From positions 1 through 11,002 of the forward strand of contig CAZCXP010000082.1 in the NCBI GenBank assembly GCA_964502665.1: DNA of 11,002 nucleotides, read 5' to 3'. Made by a program: the position numbers and the translations under genes. Shown piece by piece: positions 1-6,488 of the stretch. The notes under the pieces are model-generated. The model was not told the DNA's origin. It did no database searches and saw only the letters and a list, made by a program, of their open reading frames with translations. Numbering within the stretch: the first letter of the stretch is position 1; every line of letters starts with the position of its first letter. The stretch comes from SOKG01 sp964502665 (GTDB taxonomy: Bacteria; Chloroflexota; Dehalococcoidia; SZUA-161).

Positions 1-9
1 GACTAAGGG

Positions 10-38
10 TAGCCATGCCCAACGACCTCTGATATAAT
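10..38 (+). promoter_or_regulatory. Probable sigma70-type promoter of nfnAB
   Basis: A perfect -10 hexamer TATAAT lies at 33-38. A 17-base spacer separates it from a 4-of-6 -35 match, TAGCCA, at 10-15. Transcription would start near position 45 and give a leader of about 90 nt before the nfnA start at 136. The leader holds two short inverted repeats (GGAG/CTCC near 76-88 and AGGC/GCCT at 94-107), but I recognise no known riboswitch in it. The -35 is the weak part of the call. Confidence 0.55.
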
Positions 39-135
39 AATGCGTTGGAAAGCTAAAGGTGTGCTCAGTGAAGGTGGAGAGGCCCTCCGCTGAAGGCTTA
101 TCCGCCTGGTGTTTGTAGTGAAACAGGGAGGGAAG

Positions 136-972
136 ATGTACCAAATCATAGCGAGGGAGGACCTTACCCCCGACATCCATCTATTCGAGATCGCTGCCCC
201 CGAAGTTGCCAGAAAGGCGCAGGCGGGGCAGTTCATTGTGATCAGGGTGGATGAGAAAGGTGAACGCATCCCGCTGACCATCGCTGATTGGAATCGGGAA
301 AAAGGCACGGTCACCGTTGTCTTTATGGAGGTGGGCAAGACGACTCGCAAGTTGGCGACGGTGAAGGCCGGCGAATCTGTGGCTAGTTTCGCTGGCCCCC
401 TCGGCTTGCCAACCCACATCGAGAAGTTTGGCACAGTGGTCTGCGTCGCCGGGGGCTTCGCCATCGCCACCATTGTTCCCATTGCGCGGGCAATGAGAGC
501 GGCAGGAAACAAGGTTATCTCGATAATGGGCTTTCGCAACAGAGACCTGGTGTTCTGGGAAGATCGGCTGCGCAGCGTCAGCGATGAGCTGATAGTGACC
601 ACCGACGATGGCTCATACGGACGCAAAGGGGTAGTTACCATCCCTTTAAAGGAGCTTCTCGAGGGAGATGAGAAGATCGATCGTGTAGTGGCTATCGGAC
701 CCACCGTTATGATGAAGTTTAGCTCGCTGACCACCGGGCCCTTCGGAGTGAAGACCATTGTCAGCCTCAACCCGATCATGGTCGATGGCACGGGTATGTG
801 TGGCGTCTGCCGGGTATCAATCGGCGGCGTCACCAAGTTCACCTGCGTCGATGGCCCCGATTTCGATGGCCACCAGGTTGATTGGGACGAGCTTATGGCC
901 CGACAGCGCATCTATCTCGACGAGGAGAAGCGATCTTTGGAGCTGTGGCAGCAAAGCCGCAGCAGGAGGTAA
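136..972 (+). CDS. nfnA: NfnA: FAD/[2Fe-2S] subunit of NADH-dependent ferredoxin:NADP+ oxidoreductase
   Basis: This is the small subunit of the Nfn (sulfide dehydrogenase/SudB-like) family, a cytosolic ferredoxin-NADP reductase-fold protein. It carries the NAD(H)-side FAD and a [2Fe-2S] cluster and works with NfnB. Counting from the 136 start (278 aa, normal for the family), RIPLT at 44-48 is the FAD-binding R-x-P-x-[ST] motif. GPLG at 87-90 and the glycine-containing VAGGFAIA at 104-111 belong to the FAD/NAD region. The C-terminal cluster loop shows D217, C222, C225 and C237 in the MVDGTGMCGVC...FTCVDGP context, which matches the Asp/three-Cys ligand set reported for this family. I prefer ATG 136 over the in-frame GTG at 109 because GGAGG at 127-131 sits just before it and the family motifs begin directly after. 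The stop TAA (970-972) abuts the Shine-Dalgarno of nfnB, so the two are co-transcribed. Homologues also appear in databases as dihydroorotate dehydrogenase electron-transfer subunits (PyrK), but the nfnB neighbour argues for Nfn. Confidence 0.9.
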   Translation: MYQIIAREDLTPDIHLFEIAAPEVARKAQAGQFIVIRVDEKGERIPLTIADWNREKGTVTVVFMEVGKTTRKLATVKAGESVASFAGPLGLPTHIEKFGTVVCVAGGFAIATIVPIARAMRAAGNKVISIMGFRNRDLVFWEDRLRSVSDELIVTTDDGSYGRKGVVTIPLKELLEGDEKIDRVVAIGPTVMMKFSSLTTGPFGVKTIVSLNPIMVDGTGMCGVCRVSIGGVTKFTCVDGPDFDGHQVDWDELMARQRIYLDEEKRSLELWQQSRSRR

Positions 973-978
973 GAACCT

Positions 979-2373
979 ATGGCGAAACTGGACCTAAACA
1001 GGGTGTCTATGCCCAAGCAGAAGCCCAAGGCACGGGCTAAGAATTTCAACGAGGTAGCTCTGGGATACAAGGAGGAGCACGCACTGGCTGAGGCCAACCG
1101 CTGCATTCAGTGTAAGAAGCGTGGTTGCGTTGAGGGTTGCCCTGTGGGAGTAGACATCCCGGAATTCATTTTGGCACTGCGAGAAGGCAATATGCCCGAG
1201 GCGGTAAAGGTGCTCAAGAGCAAGAACGCCCTGCCCGGTATCTGCGGCCGGGTTTGTCCCCAGGAAACACAGTGCGAGGAAACATGTTCCCTGGCCAAGA
1301 AGGGCGCCCCGATAGCAATCGGCCGCCTGGAGCGCTATGTTGCCGACTGGGAACTTAACCATCAAACCGACTCCAATCCGGAGGTCGCCCCGGCAACCGG
1401 CAAGAGGGTGGCTGTAGTCGGCTCGGGGCCAGCGGGGCTCACCGCAGCCGCCGACCTGGCAAAGCGGGGCCACAAGGTCACCATATTCGAGGCACTGCAT
1501 ATCGCTGGTGGGGTGTTGATGTATGGCATCCCTGAGTTCAGGATGCCCAAGAACATTGTCCAGGCTGAGGTAGATTATGTGAAGTCCCTGGGAGTGGAGA
1601 TCAAGCTGGACTCGGTGATGGGCAAGATATCCACAGTTGATGAGCTTCTGGAAGAGGGTTACGATGCAGTTTTCCTGGGAACAGGGGCGGGATTGCCCAT
1701 GTTCCTCCGTATTCCCGGCGAGAATTACAACGGGATCTACTCCGCTAACGAATTCCTGACCCGAACCAACCTGATGAAGGCTTACCTCTTCCCTGAGTAC
1801 GACACTCCGATCAAGGCAGGCAAGAGGGTTGCCGTGATCGGCGGCGGAAACGTGGCCATGGACGCCGCCCGGTGCGCCTTGAGGCTCGGCGCTGGTGAGG
1901 TCTACATTGTGTATCGGCGCTCCCGGGCCGAGATGCCGGCGCGGTTGGAGGAGGTCGAGAACGCCGAGGAGGAAGGCGTCATCTTCAAGCTACTCACCAA
2001 CCCGGTGAGGTTCCTGGGCAATGACCAGGGCTGGGTCACTGCTATGGAATGTGTTGAGATGGAGCTTGGTGAGCCCGATGAAAGCGGTCGCCGCCGCCCT
2101 GTCACCAAGGAGGGCAGCGAGTTCATCATGGAGGTCGACACCGTGGTCGTAGCTTTGGGCACCACGCCCAACCCCCTGGTGCCGACTACCACCACAGGTC
2201 TGGAGACCACCAAGAGAGGCACAGTTGTTGCCGATGAGGAAACGGGCAAGACCACCAAGCCCGCTGTTTGGGCCGGCGGAGACGTAGTTACCGGCGCCGC
2301 CACGGTGATCAGCGCCATGGGTGCCGCCAAGACGGCTGCCGCCTCCATTGACGCCTACCTCAGGGGTCAATGA
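979..2373 (+). CDS. nfnB: NfnB: large subunit of NADH-dependent ferredoxin:NADP+ oxidoreductase (GltD-like)
   Basis: This is a glutamate synthase small-chain-like flavoprotein of 464 aa. With NfnA it should couple ferredoxin, NADH and NADP(H) by flavin-based electron bifurcation. An N-terminal iron-sulfur domain carries C42, C45, C50 and C54 (RCIQCKKRGCVEGCP) and then C89, C93, C99 and C103 (GICGRVCP...QCEETC), enough for two [4Fe-4S] clusters. E100 beside C99 lies where a glutamate cluster ligand has been described in Nfn large subunits. The first Rossmann fold (VAVVGSGPAGLTAAADL, about 144-160) binds FAD. The second (VAVIGGGNVAMDAARCALRL, about 284-303), followed by VYRRSRAEMPA, is the NADP site. 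AGGDVVTGAATVISAMGAA at about 432-450 is the closing FAD motif. AGGAGG at 964-969 sets the start at 979. Homologues are often annotated gltD or gltA, but no glutamate synthase large subunit is present here. The adjacent nfnA, six bases upstream, makes NfnB the better name. Confidence 0.92.
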   Translation: MAKLDLNRVSMPKQKPKARAKNFNEVALGYKEEHALAEANRCIQCKKRGCVEGCPVGVDIPEFILALREGNMPEAVKVLKSKNALPGICGRVCPQETQCEETCSLAKKGAPIAIGRLERYVADWELNHQTDSNPEVAPATGKRVAVVGSGPAGLTAAADLAKRGHKVTIFEALHIAGGVLMYGIPEFRMPKNIVQAEVDYVKSLGVEIKLDSVMGKISTVDELLEEGYDAVFLGTGAGLPMFLRIPGENYNGIYSANEFLTRTNLMKAYLFPEYDTPIKAGKRVAVIGGGNVAMDAARCALRLGAGEVYIVYRRSRAEMPARLEEVENAEEEGVIFKLLTNPVRFLGNDQGWVTAMECVEMELGEPDESGRRRPVTKEGSEFIMEVDTVVVALGTTPNPLVPTTTTGLETTKRGTVVADEETGKTTKPAVWAGGDVVTGAATVISAMGAAKTAAASIDAYLRGQ

Positions 2374-2401
2374 CTGCTTGACACAGACCCTGTCTGATGA
2401 T

Positions 2402-2455
2402 AAGCTAAAACCGTAGATGCGCATATTGACGTAGATATGTAGCTTCTGCTATAGT
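2402..2455 (+). promoter_or_regulatory. Promoter and candidate operator region before the PKD lipoprotein
   Basis: TTGACG at 2426-2431 and TATAGT at 2450-2455, 18 bases apart, form a good sigma70-type promoter with a start near 2462, about 23 nt before the lipoprotein ATG. Directly upstream of the -35 is the perfect palindrome ATGCGCAT (2417-2424). A direct repeat CGTAGAT (2412-2418 and 2430-2436) brackets the -35, and a wide inverted repeat AAGCTA/TAGCTT (2402-2407, 2440-2445) surrounds all of it. These look like binding sites for a regulator; the TGCGCA core recurs before acr3. Confidence 0.6.
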
Positions 2456-2484
2456 GGCAAAGAAGCAGTTCAGGACAAGGGGCG

Positions 2485-3075
2485 ATGATGAAGATATTAG
2501 CGGCTCTGGCTCTGGTTACACTGGCTCTGAGCATTCTAGTGGGATGTGGAACTCCGGCTCCCGAAGCTCGGTTTGCCGCTACCCCCACTACTGGCCAGGT
2601 CCCGGTGCTTGTACAATTCACCGGCATGTCCGGAGGCAACGTTTCCACGTGGGAGTGGGATTTCGACAACGATGGCGTGGTGGATAGCAGCCTCCAGAAC
2701 CCGCAGCACATCTACAATCAACCCGGCAACTACACGGTCACCTTGACGGTCAGCGGGCCAAGTGGCAACGACACTGAGGTAAAGGTGGACTATCTCAAGT
2801 TCACTCATGCCTCGTGCCAGCCTGACTTCGTTGCTGAGTCTACAGCCATTAGTGGGGTCCGCCCGGTACAATTCACCGATCAGTCAACAGGCGATATCAT
2901 CGGCTGGGCATGGGATTTCGAGAACGATGGTATCATCGACAGCACCGAGCAAAACCCAACACACACCTACAATAGCGATGGCGTCTATTCGGTTACCCTC
3001 ACCATCTTCACGCCCGACTGCAAGCATACGCTAACCAAGTACGACTATATCCGCGTCACCGGCTGCCGTACCTGA
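2485..3075 (+). CDS. Small lipoprotein with two tandem PKD domains
   Basis: This 196-aa protein is predicted to be exported and lipid-anchored. A hydrophobic signal segment (about residues 3-19) ends in the lipobox LVGC with C21 as the lipidation site. Two PKD (Ig-like beta-sandwich) domains follow at about 29-107 and 113-192, each with a W-x-WDF core and an NP-x-H-x-Y...Y-[TS]-VTLT motif. Each also carries an acidic loop: D59-F-D-N-D-G-V-V-D67 and D144-F-E-N-D-G-I-I-D152. These resemble calcium-binding DxDxDGxxD loops. C111, C179 and C194 could form a disulfide. The protein has no catalytic domain, so a surface-binding or adhesion role is only inferred. AGGA at 2472-2475 suits the ATG at 2485, while AAGGGG at 2477-2482 suits the in-frame ATG at 2488; the difference is one Met. 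It has its own promoter and precedes arsR by 149 bases, and I see no functional tie to arsenic beyond position. Confidence 0.85.
   Translation: MMKILAALALVTLALSILVGCGTPAPEARFAATPTTGQVPVLVQFTGMSGGNVSTWEWDFDNDGVVDSSLQNPQHIYNQPGNYTVTLTVSGPSGNDTEVKVDYLKFTHASCQPDFVAESTAISGVRPVQFTDQSTGDIIGWAWDFENDGIIDSTEQNPTHTYNSDGVYSVTLTIFTPDCKHTLTKYDYIRVTGCRT
2611..2878 (+). repeat. Duplicated PKD unit visible at DNA level
   Basis: The 13-mer GTACAATTCACCG occurs exactly at 2611-2623 and again at 2866-2878, 255 bases apart, which is 85 codons. The acidic WDF loops are also exactly 85 residues apart (D59 and D144). This in-register identity at nucleotide level points to internal duplication of one domain unit. 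Confidence 0.7.
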
Positions 3076-3088
3076 GGATGATAAACAG

Positions 3089-3105
3089 AGCACCGGTCCG
3101 GTGCT
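3089..3105 (+). terminator. Perfect inverted repeat after the lipoprotein gene
   Basis: AGCACCGG (3089-3096) and CCGGTGCT (3098-3105) are perfect complements separated by one base, starting 14 nt after the lipoprotein stop. The position suits a transcription terminator or 3' stabilising stem. However, there is no U-tract, and a one-base gap means that in RNA the central pairs must open. It could equally be a DNA-level palindrome read by a protein such as the ArsR encoded just downstream. Confidence 0.35.
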
Positions 3106-3224
3106 GCAAGGACGGCAAGGGGCATGTTGAAGCTTTGCCTTGGCTACGATGTGGTACGGGACGTTACCTCCAAAAACAGTGAATCAAGAAGGGACTTCGC
3201 AAGACCTGCCGAGGGAACTTGACT

Positions 3225-3593
3225 ATGCGCGAATTGGTCAGAGCCTTCAAGGCACTATCGGACGCGACCAGGCTGAGGATCCTGAACCTGCTCCTGGATA
3301 GGGAGTGCTGTGTGTGCGAGGTGATGCAGGCGCTGGACATCTCCCAGACCAGGGCATCGCGCAACCTTAGCGCCCTGTATGACGCCGGTTTCCTCAAGCT
3401 GAGGAAGGACGGCCTGTGGTCGCTGTACTCGATAGATCGCGAGGGGATCAAAGAGCACTTCTCCGGCCTAGTCGAGGCTGTGAGGAAAGGGCTGGAGGGC
3501 AATGAGGTGGTAGCCCTGGACAGGGAGCGCCTCAAGAAAGCCGAGCGTGTTGGCCCCGGCTGTGGCAGGGGCGCTGTGCAGGTGACTAAATAG
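3225..3593 (+). CDS. arsR: ArsR/SmtB-family metalloregulator (arsenic-type)
   Basis: This is a winged helix-turn-helix repressor of 122 aa, the usual length. The N-terminal FKALSDATRLRILNLLL (8-24) is the family signature helix. C28, C29 and C31 in RECCVCEVMQALDIS match the As(III)/Sb(III)-sensing ELCVC-type site at the start of the DNA-binding region. The recognition helix runs through SQTRASRNLSALYDAGFL (about 40-57), with the wing near LRKDGLWSLYSI (59-70). An extra C113 in the C-terminal tail could contribute to metal binding. I chose ATG 3225, nine bases after GAGGG (3211-3215), rather than the TTG at 3219, which would be only three bases from it. By family knowledge, the apo-dimer represses its operon and arsenite releases it. 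The next gene is an arsenite permease, which fits an ars locus. A strong terminator overlaps its stop codon, so the two genes may be unequally expressed. Confidence 0.9.
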   Translation: MRELVRAFKALSDATRLRILNLLLDRECCVCEVMQALDISQTRASRNLSALYDAGFLKLRKDGLWSLYSIDREGIKEHFSGLVEAVRKGLEGNEVVALDRERLKKAERVGPGCGRGAVQVTK

Positions 3594-3608
3594 CGCCTCT
3601 CTTTTTTT
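3567..3608 (+). terminator. Intrinsic terminator overlapping the arsR stop codon
   Basis: AGGGGCGCT (3567-3575) pairs with AGCGCCTCT (3592-3600), giving a nine-pair stem with one G-U pair and a 16-nt loop. C and seven consecutive T (3602-3608) follow immediately. The arsR stop TAG (3591-3593) sits at the foot of the 3' arm. This is the clearest Rho-independent terminator in the window. It lies between arsR and acr3, so it should reduce or separate acr3 transcription unless readthrough or a second promoter supplies it. Confidence 0.8.
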
Positions 3609-3635
3609 GTGCGCAGTATATGCGTTAGTGCGCAT
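3609..3635 (+). promoter_or_regulatory. TGCGCA double palindrome before acr3 (candidate ArsR operator)
   Basis: GTGCGCA occurs at 3609-3615 and again at 3628-3634, 19 bases apart, with an overlapping inverted pair ATGCG (3620-3624)/CGCAT (3631-3635) and a CGCA/TGCG pair at 3612-3624. The cluster fills most of the 49-base gap between the arsR terminator and the acr3 ATG. I see no convincing -35/-10 pair here. An ArsR operator is inferred from position and symmetry only. Confidence 0.4.
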
Positions 3636-3657
3636 TTAGGGAAGGAACCTTGAGAGT

Positions 3658-4728
3658 ATGAGCAACGCAGAGCCGAGTGCCGTCGTCCGGCGACTGCCAT
3701 TATTGGACCGTTTCCTCACGCTCTGGATATTCCTGGCAATGGCCTTCGGGGTGGGGCTGGGCTACTCTGTCCCTGGGACGGCCGATTTCATCGACCGCTT
3801 TCAGGTGGGCACGACCTCCATCCCCATAGCTATCGGGCTCATACTGATGATGTACCCGCCGCTGGCCAAGGTGAGATACGAGGAGCTGGGCAAGGTGTTC
3901 CGCAACTGGCGGGTGCTGGGGCTTTCCCTGGTGCAGAACTGGCTCATCGGCCCGGTGCTCATGTTCTTCCTCGCCATCATCTTCCTGCGAGCCTATCCCG
4001 ATTACATGGTCGGACTGATTATGATCGGCCTAGCACGCTGCATCGCCATGGTCATCGTGTGGAATGAGCTGGCCAAGGGAGACACGGAGTATGCCGCCGG
4101 CTTGGTAGCCTTCAACTCTATCTTCCAGATACTCTTCTACTCTGTGTATGCCTACCTCTTCATAACGGTGCTGCCGGGATGGTTCGGTCTGGAAGGTTCA
4201 GCGGTGGACATAACTATGGCCCAGATAGCCCAGAGCGTGTTCATCTACCTGGGCATACCTTTCTTCGGGGGCATGCTCACGCGGTTTACACTCATCAAGG
4301 CCAAGGGTCGAGAATGGTACGAGGGTAAGTTCATCCCCAGGATCAGCCCTGTCACACTCATCGCTCTTCTCTTCACCATTGTGGTTATGTTCTCCCTCAA
4401 GGGAGAGGTTATCGTGCAGTTGCCGCTTGATGTGATTCGCATCGCGATCCCGCTGCTGATCTACTTCGTGCTCATGTTCTTCATCTCATTTTACATGGGG
4501 AAAAAGATCGGGGCCGACTACCCCAAGACAACCACCATCGCGTTCACCGCTGCCAGCAACAACTTCGAGCTGGCCATAGCCGTAGCTGTAGCGGTTTTTG
4601 GCATCGGCTCCGGGCAGGCCTTCGCTGCGGTAATCGGGCCTTTGGTGGAGGTGCCGGTGCTGATCAGCCTGGTAAACGTGGCCCTGTACTTTCGCAGGAG
4701 GTATTTCGCGATAGAGTCAGGTGCGTGA
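3658..4728 (+). CDS. acr3: Acr3-family arsenite efflux permease
   Basis: This integral membrane transporter of 356 aa belongs to the bile/arsenite/riboflavin transporter superfamily. It exports As(III) from the cytoplasm, driven by the proton motive force. About ten hydrophobic segments are visible, for example around residues 20-39, 53-70, 87-110, 115-135, 148-172, 188-207, 231-247, 258-280, 293-315 and 321-345. C128 in GLARCIAMVIVWNELAKG matches the conserved thiolate Cys of Acr3. E304 in AASNNFELAIAVAVAVFG matches the conserved Glu in the discontinuous helix; both are essential in characterised Acr3 proteins. The ATG at 3658 is preceded by an AGGGAAGGA stretch (3638-3646), at a slightly long spacing of 11. 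It follows arsR by 64 bases with a terminator between them. No arsC reductase, arsM or arsA is seen in the window, so arsenate reduction must be encoded elsewhere or be unnecessary. It ends 28 bases from the convergent radical SAM gene, with no clear shared terminator in that gap. Confidence 0.93.
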   Translation: MSNAEPSAVVRRLPLLDRFLTLWIFLAMAFGVGLGYSVPGTADFIDRFQVGTTSIPIAIGLILMMYPPLAKVRYEELGKVFRNWRVLGLSLVQNWLIGPVLMFFLAIIFLRAYPDYMVGLIMIGLARCIAMVIVWNELAKGDTEYAAGLVAFNSIFQILFYSVYAYLFITVLPGWFGLEGSAVDITMAQIAQSVFIYLGIPFFGGMLTRFTLIKAKGREWYEGKFIPRISPVTLIALLFTIVVMFSLKGEVIVQLPLDVIRIAIPLLIYFVLMFFISFYMGKKIGADYPKTTTIAFTAASNNFELAIAVAVAVFGIGSGQAFAAVIGPLVEVPVLISLVNVALYFRRRYFAIESGA

Positions 4729-4756
4729 GCGGATTTCTACTTGCCCCCGAAACCTC

Positions 4757-6217
4757 TTAAATCTTCGCTGACGGCGTCGGAGACTCCTGGCTGCCTTCGG
4801 TAGATTCGGCCTTGCCGCTCTCTCCATCCATGGCGGGGTAGGGCGGGGAAGAATCGTTGACCCCGGAAGGCCATGCGTTTTTCACATATCGATATTTGCT
4901 CCTCGCAAGTGCGCCAAGTCCGCGATTCAATGAGTAGGCGGCGGCAGTCAAAGGCAGACTTCTGGTTTGGATGAGCGAATTGAAAGCTCTTCTCAGTGAG
5001 GTAACCGTTGAGGCAGTTTGTTCATAAACCTGGTAAGTGCCTTCTCCCAATTCATCAGGGGTCATGTGCTTAGGCCTGAATACCGGCTCCTCGAAATCAT
5101 AATGCTTCCAATCATCAGGATAATTGGTACGCAATAACCTTCCTTCAGATCTAAATCTATCGTACAATCTTGTCCCTGGAAGGGGAGTCAAGATTGTAAA
5201 TGACGCTGAATCGATCTTCGAGTCCAGGATGAATTCTATCGTTCTCTGAAACACGTCTTTCCTGTCCCCATCACTACCGAGAATGAAAGCACCGTGTACC
5301 CCGATGCCATGGTCATGTATTCTCTTGATTACCTCTTTGTAGCTGCTTACGCCCACCTTTAAGTTTCTAACTTTGTGCATACCTTCAAGTGTTTCTTCAA
5401 CTACAGATTCAAAACCGATGTGTACCGCCAGACAACCTGATTTCTTGGCCCACTTCAATACTTCCGGATTACTGGCAAAATCGATCCCCACTTGAGAAGC
5501 CCATCTTTTATTTAATCCTCTCTCTACCATCCCTCGGAACAATTGAATTGCCCTTTCCTCGGCCTTTTTCCCGTAATTTAGGATGTTATCATCTGAGAAA
5601 AAGAACTCCTTGCAGTCCAGGGCTTCTATTTCATCCAGCACCTCTTCCACAGGTCTTTGTCTATACGTTCGACCGTGAAAAGTGGTTACAGAGCAAAACT
5701 CACAATCCATAGCGCAACCTCTAGCTGTTTGCACAGAAGCCTTAACTCTATATCTGTCGGAATAGAGGTCATTTCTAGGTCTAGCAAGATTCTCTAAAGA
5801 AATACGCTCCCCCCTATAGAACCTTTTCAACTGCTTTCTTTCGAAATCATGGAGCAAACCTTGCCAAACAGATTCAGCCTCACCTATCACAACAGAATCA
5901 ACAAACTGTATGGCTTCATCATGCATCATAGAGGCATGAATGCCTCCCATCACCGTCTTGATGCCTTTTCGCCTGTACTGCTCGGATACCTCATACGCTC
6001 TGGGAGCATTCCAGGTCATAGCGGTTATGCCTACCAGGTCAGCATCCTCAAAGGTTACCGGCTCAATATTCTCGTCAATTATTTTTGTATCCCAATCAGA
6101 GGGGGTCATTGCGGCCAAATATGCTAAACTTGGGGGTGCGTAGGTGAAATTACGTACGCTTATTGCGTTTAGCTTGGCTTCATCACTTGGATTAATTAGT
6201 AACAACTTCTTAGCCAT
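4757..6217 (-). CDS. B12-binding-type radical SAM protein, substrate unknown
   Basis: This 486-aa protein has the layout of cobalamin-dependent class B radical SAM enzymes. An N-terminal Rossmann-like B12-binding-type domain spans about residues 5-125 (LLLINPSDEAK, DADLVGITAMTW, VMGGIHASMM, DSVVIGEAESVW). A radical SAM TIM-barrel follows at about 157-350, with the cluster motif C168-x3-C172-x2-C175 in ARGCAMDCEFCSV. FFFSDDNI (205-212) and AVHIGFESVVEETL (264-277) are typical barrel strands. As usual in this class, the canonical DxHxxG cobalamin-ligand motif is absent. The C-terminal part (about 350-450) resembles the extension found on hopanoid methylase-like members. The last 35 residues are Ser/Glu/Pro-rich and look disordered. 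A methyl transfer to a lipid, cofactor or natural product is possible, but the sequence does not show which. The gene stands alone on the minus strand with its own consensus promoter. It is clearly AT-richer than its neighbours (21 of 60 G+C at 5101-5160, against 34 of 60 at 8881-8940 in mutS), which suggests a separate origin. The ribosome site is weak. Confidence 0.88.
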   Translation of the reverse strand: MAKKLLLINPSDEAKLNAISVRNFTYAPPSLAYLAAMTPSDWDTKIIDENIEPVTFEDADLVGITAMTWNAPRAYEVSEQYRRKGIKTVMGGIHASMMHDEAIQFVDSVVIGEAESVWQGLLHDFERKQLKRFYRGERISLENLARPRNDLYSDRYRVKASVQTARGCAMDCEFCSVTTFHGRTYRQRPVEEVLDEIEALDCKEFFFSDDNILNYGKKAEERAIQLFRGMVERGLNKRWASQVGIDFASNPEVLKWAKKSGCLAVHIGFESVVEETLEGMHKVRNLKVGVSSYKEVIKRIHDHGIGVHGAFILGSDGDRKDVFQRTIEFILDSKIDSASFTILTPLPGTRLYDRFRSEGRLLRTNYPDDWKHYDFEEPVFRPKHMTPDELGEGTYQVYEQTASTVTSLRRAFNSLIQTRSLPLTAAAYSLNRGLGALARSKYRYVKNAWPSGVNDSSPPYPAMDGESGKAESTEGSQESPTPSAKI

Positions 6218-6256
6218 TGTTCCGTCCAGGTTTATGTGTTTTAGAAAGGATTCAAA

Positions 6257-6274
6257 ACGGGCAGCAATGCCTGT
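6257..6274 (-). promoter_or_regulatory. Terminator-like hairpin in the radical SAM leader
   Basis: Read on the minus strand this is ACAGGCATTGCTGCCCGT followed by TTTT. GGCA/TGCC form the inner stem around TTGC, with AC/GT pairs outside one mismatch. It sits about 40 nt before the radical SAM start codon, inside the predicted 145-nt leader. It could act as a weak attenuator. The short stem and the four-T run keep confidence low. Confidence 0.3.
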
Positions 6275-6368
6275 TACGGAGGTCTACCTCTCAGTGGAAG
6301 CAGAGCAAAAGGTAGGGACGTGAGCTCAACGCTCAGTAGTGAGTGGTGGTCGGGAACGAGTGTCCAAA

Positions 6369-6397
6369 ATTATACCAGCGCACGCTACCAATGTCAA
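6369..6397 (-). promoter_or_regulatory. Perfect-consensus sigma70 promoter for the radical SAM gene
   Basis: On the minus strand TTGACA (complement of 6392-6397) is followed, after exactly 17 bases, by TATAAT (complement of 6369-6374). Both hexamers match consensus completely with optimal spacing. Transcription should start near 6362 and run leftwards through a leader of about 145 nt to the start codon at 6217. It is the strongest promoter by sequence in the window. Confidence 0.8.
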
Positions 6398-6488
6398 TAG
6401 CGATTCGCCCACCCTAATCCGTGAGTATAGATTCAAAAAGCAAACCTGGCGGGTAGCTTATTGGCTAGCCGCAGAATCTGTTGCAGTT

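Noticed and set aside
109..135. GTG at 109 as nfnA start
   Set aside because: GGAGG at 127-131 directly precedes ATG 136, and the nine extra residues match nothing in the family.
45..135. Riboswitch in the nfnAB leader
   Set aside because: Only 4-bp inverted repeats are present; no known riboswitch core could be recognised.
3..911. 302-residue open frame on the minus strand
   Set aside because: It lies antisense to nfnA, whose frame carries all family motifs. The minus-strand translation is Ser/Thr/Arg-rich with no recognisable domain.
3219..3224. TTG at 3219 as arsR start
   Set aside because: It is only three bases from GAGGG, while ATG 3225 has normal spacing and the family motif begins after it.
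3164..3700. 178-residue open frame on the minus strand
   Set aside because: It runs antisense to arsR and across the arsR terminator; there are no domain features.
4729..4756. Bidirectional terminator between acr3 and the convergent radical SAM gene
   Set aside because: The 28-base gap has no inverted repeat or T-run that I can find.
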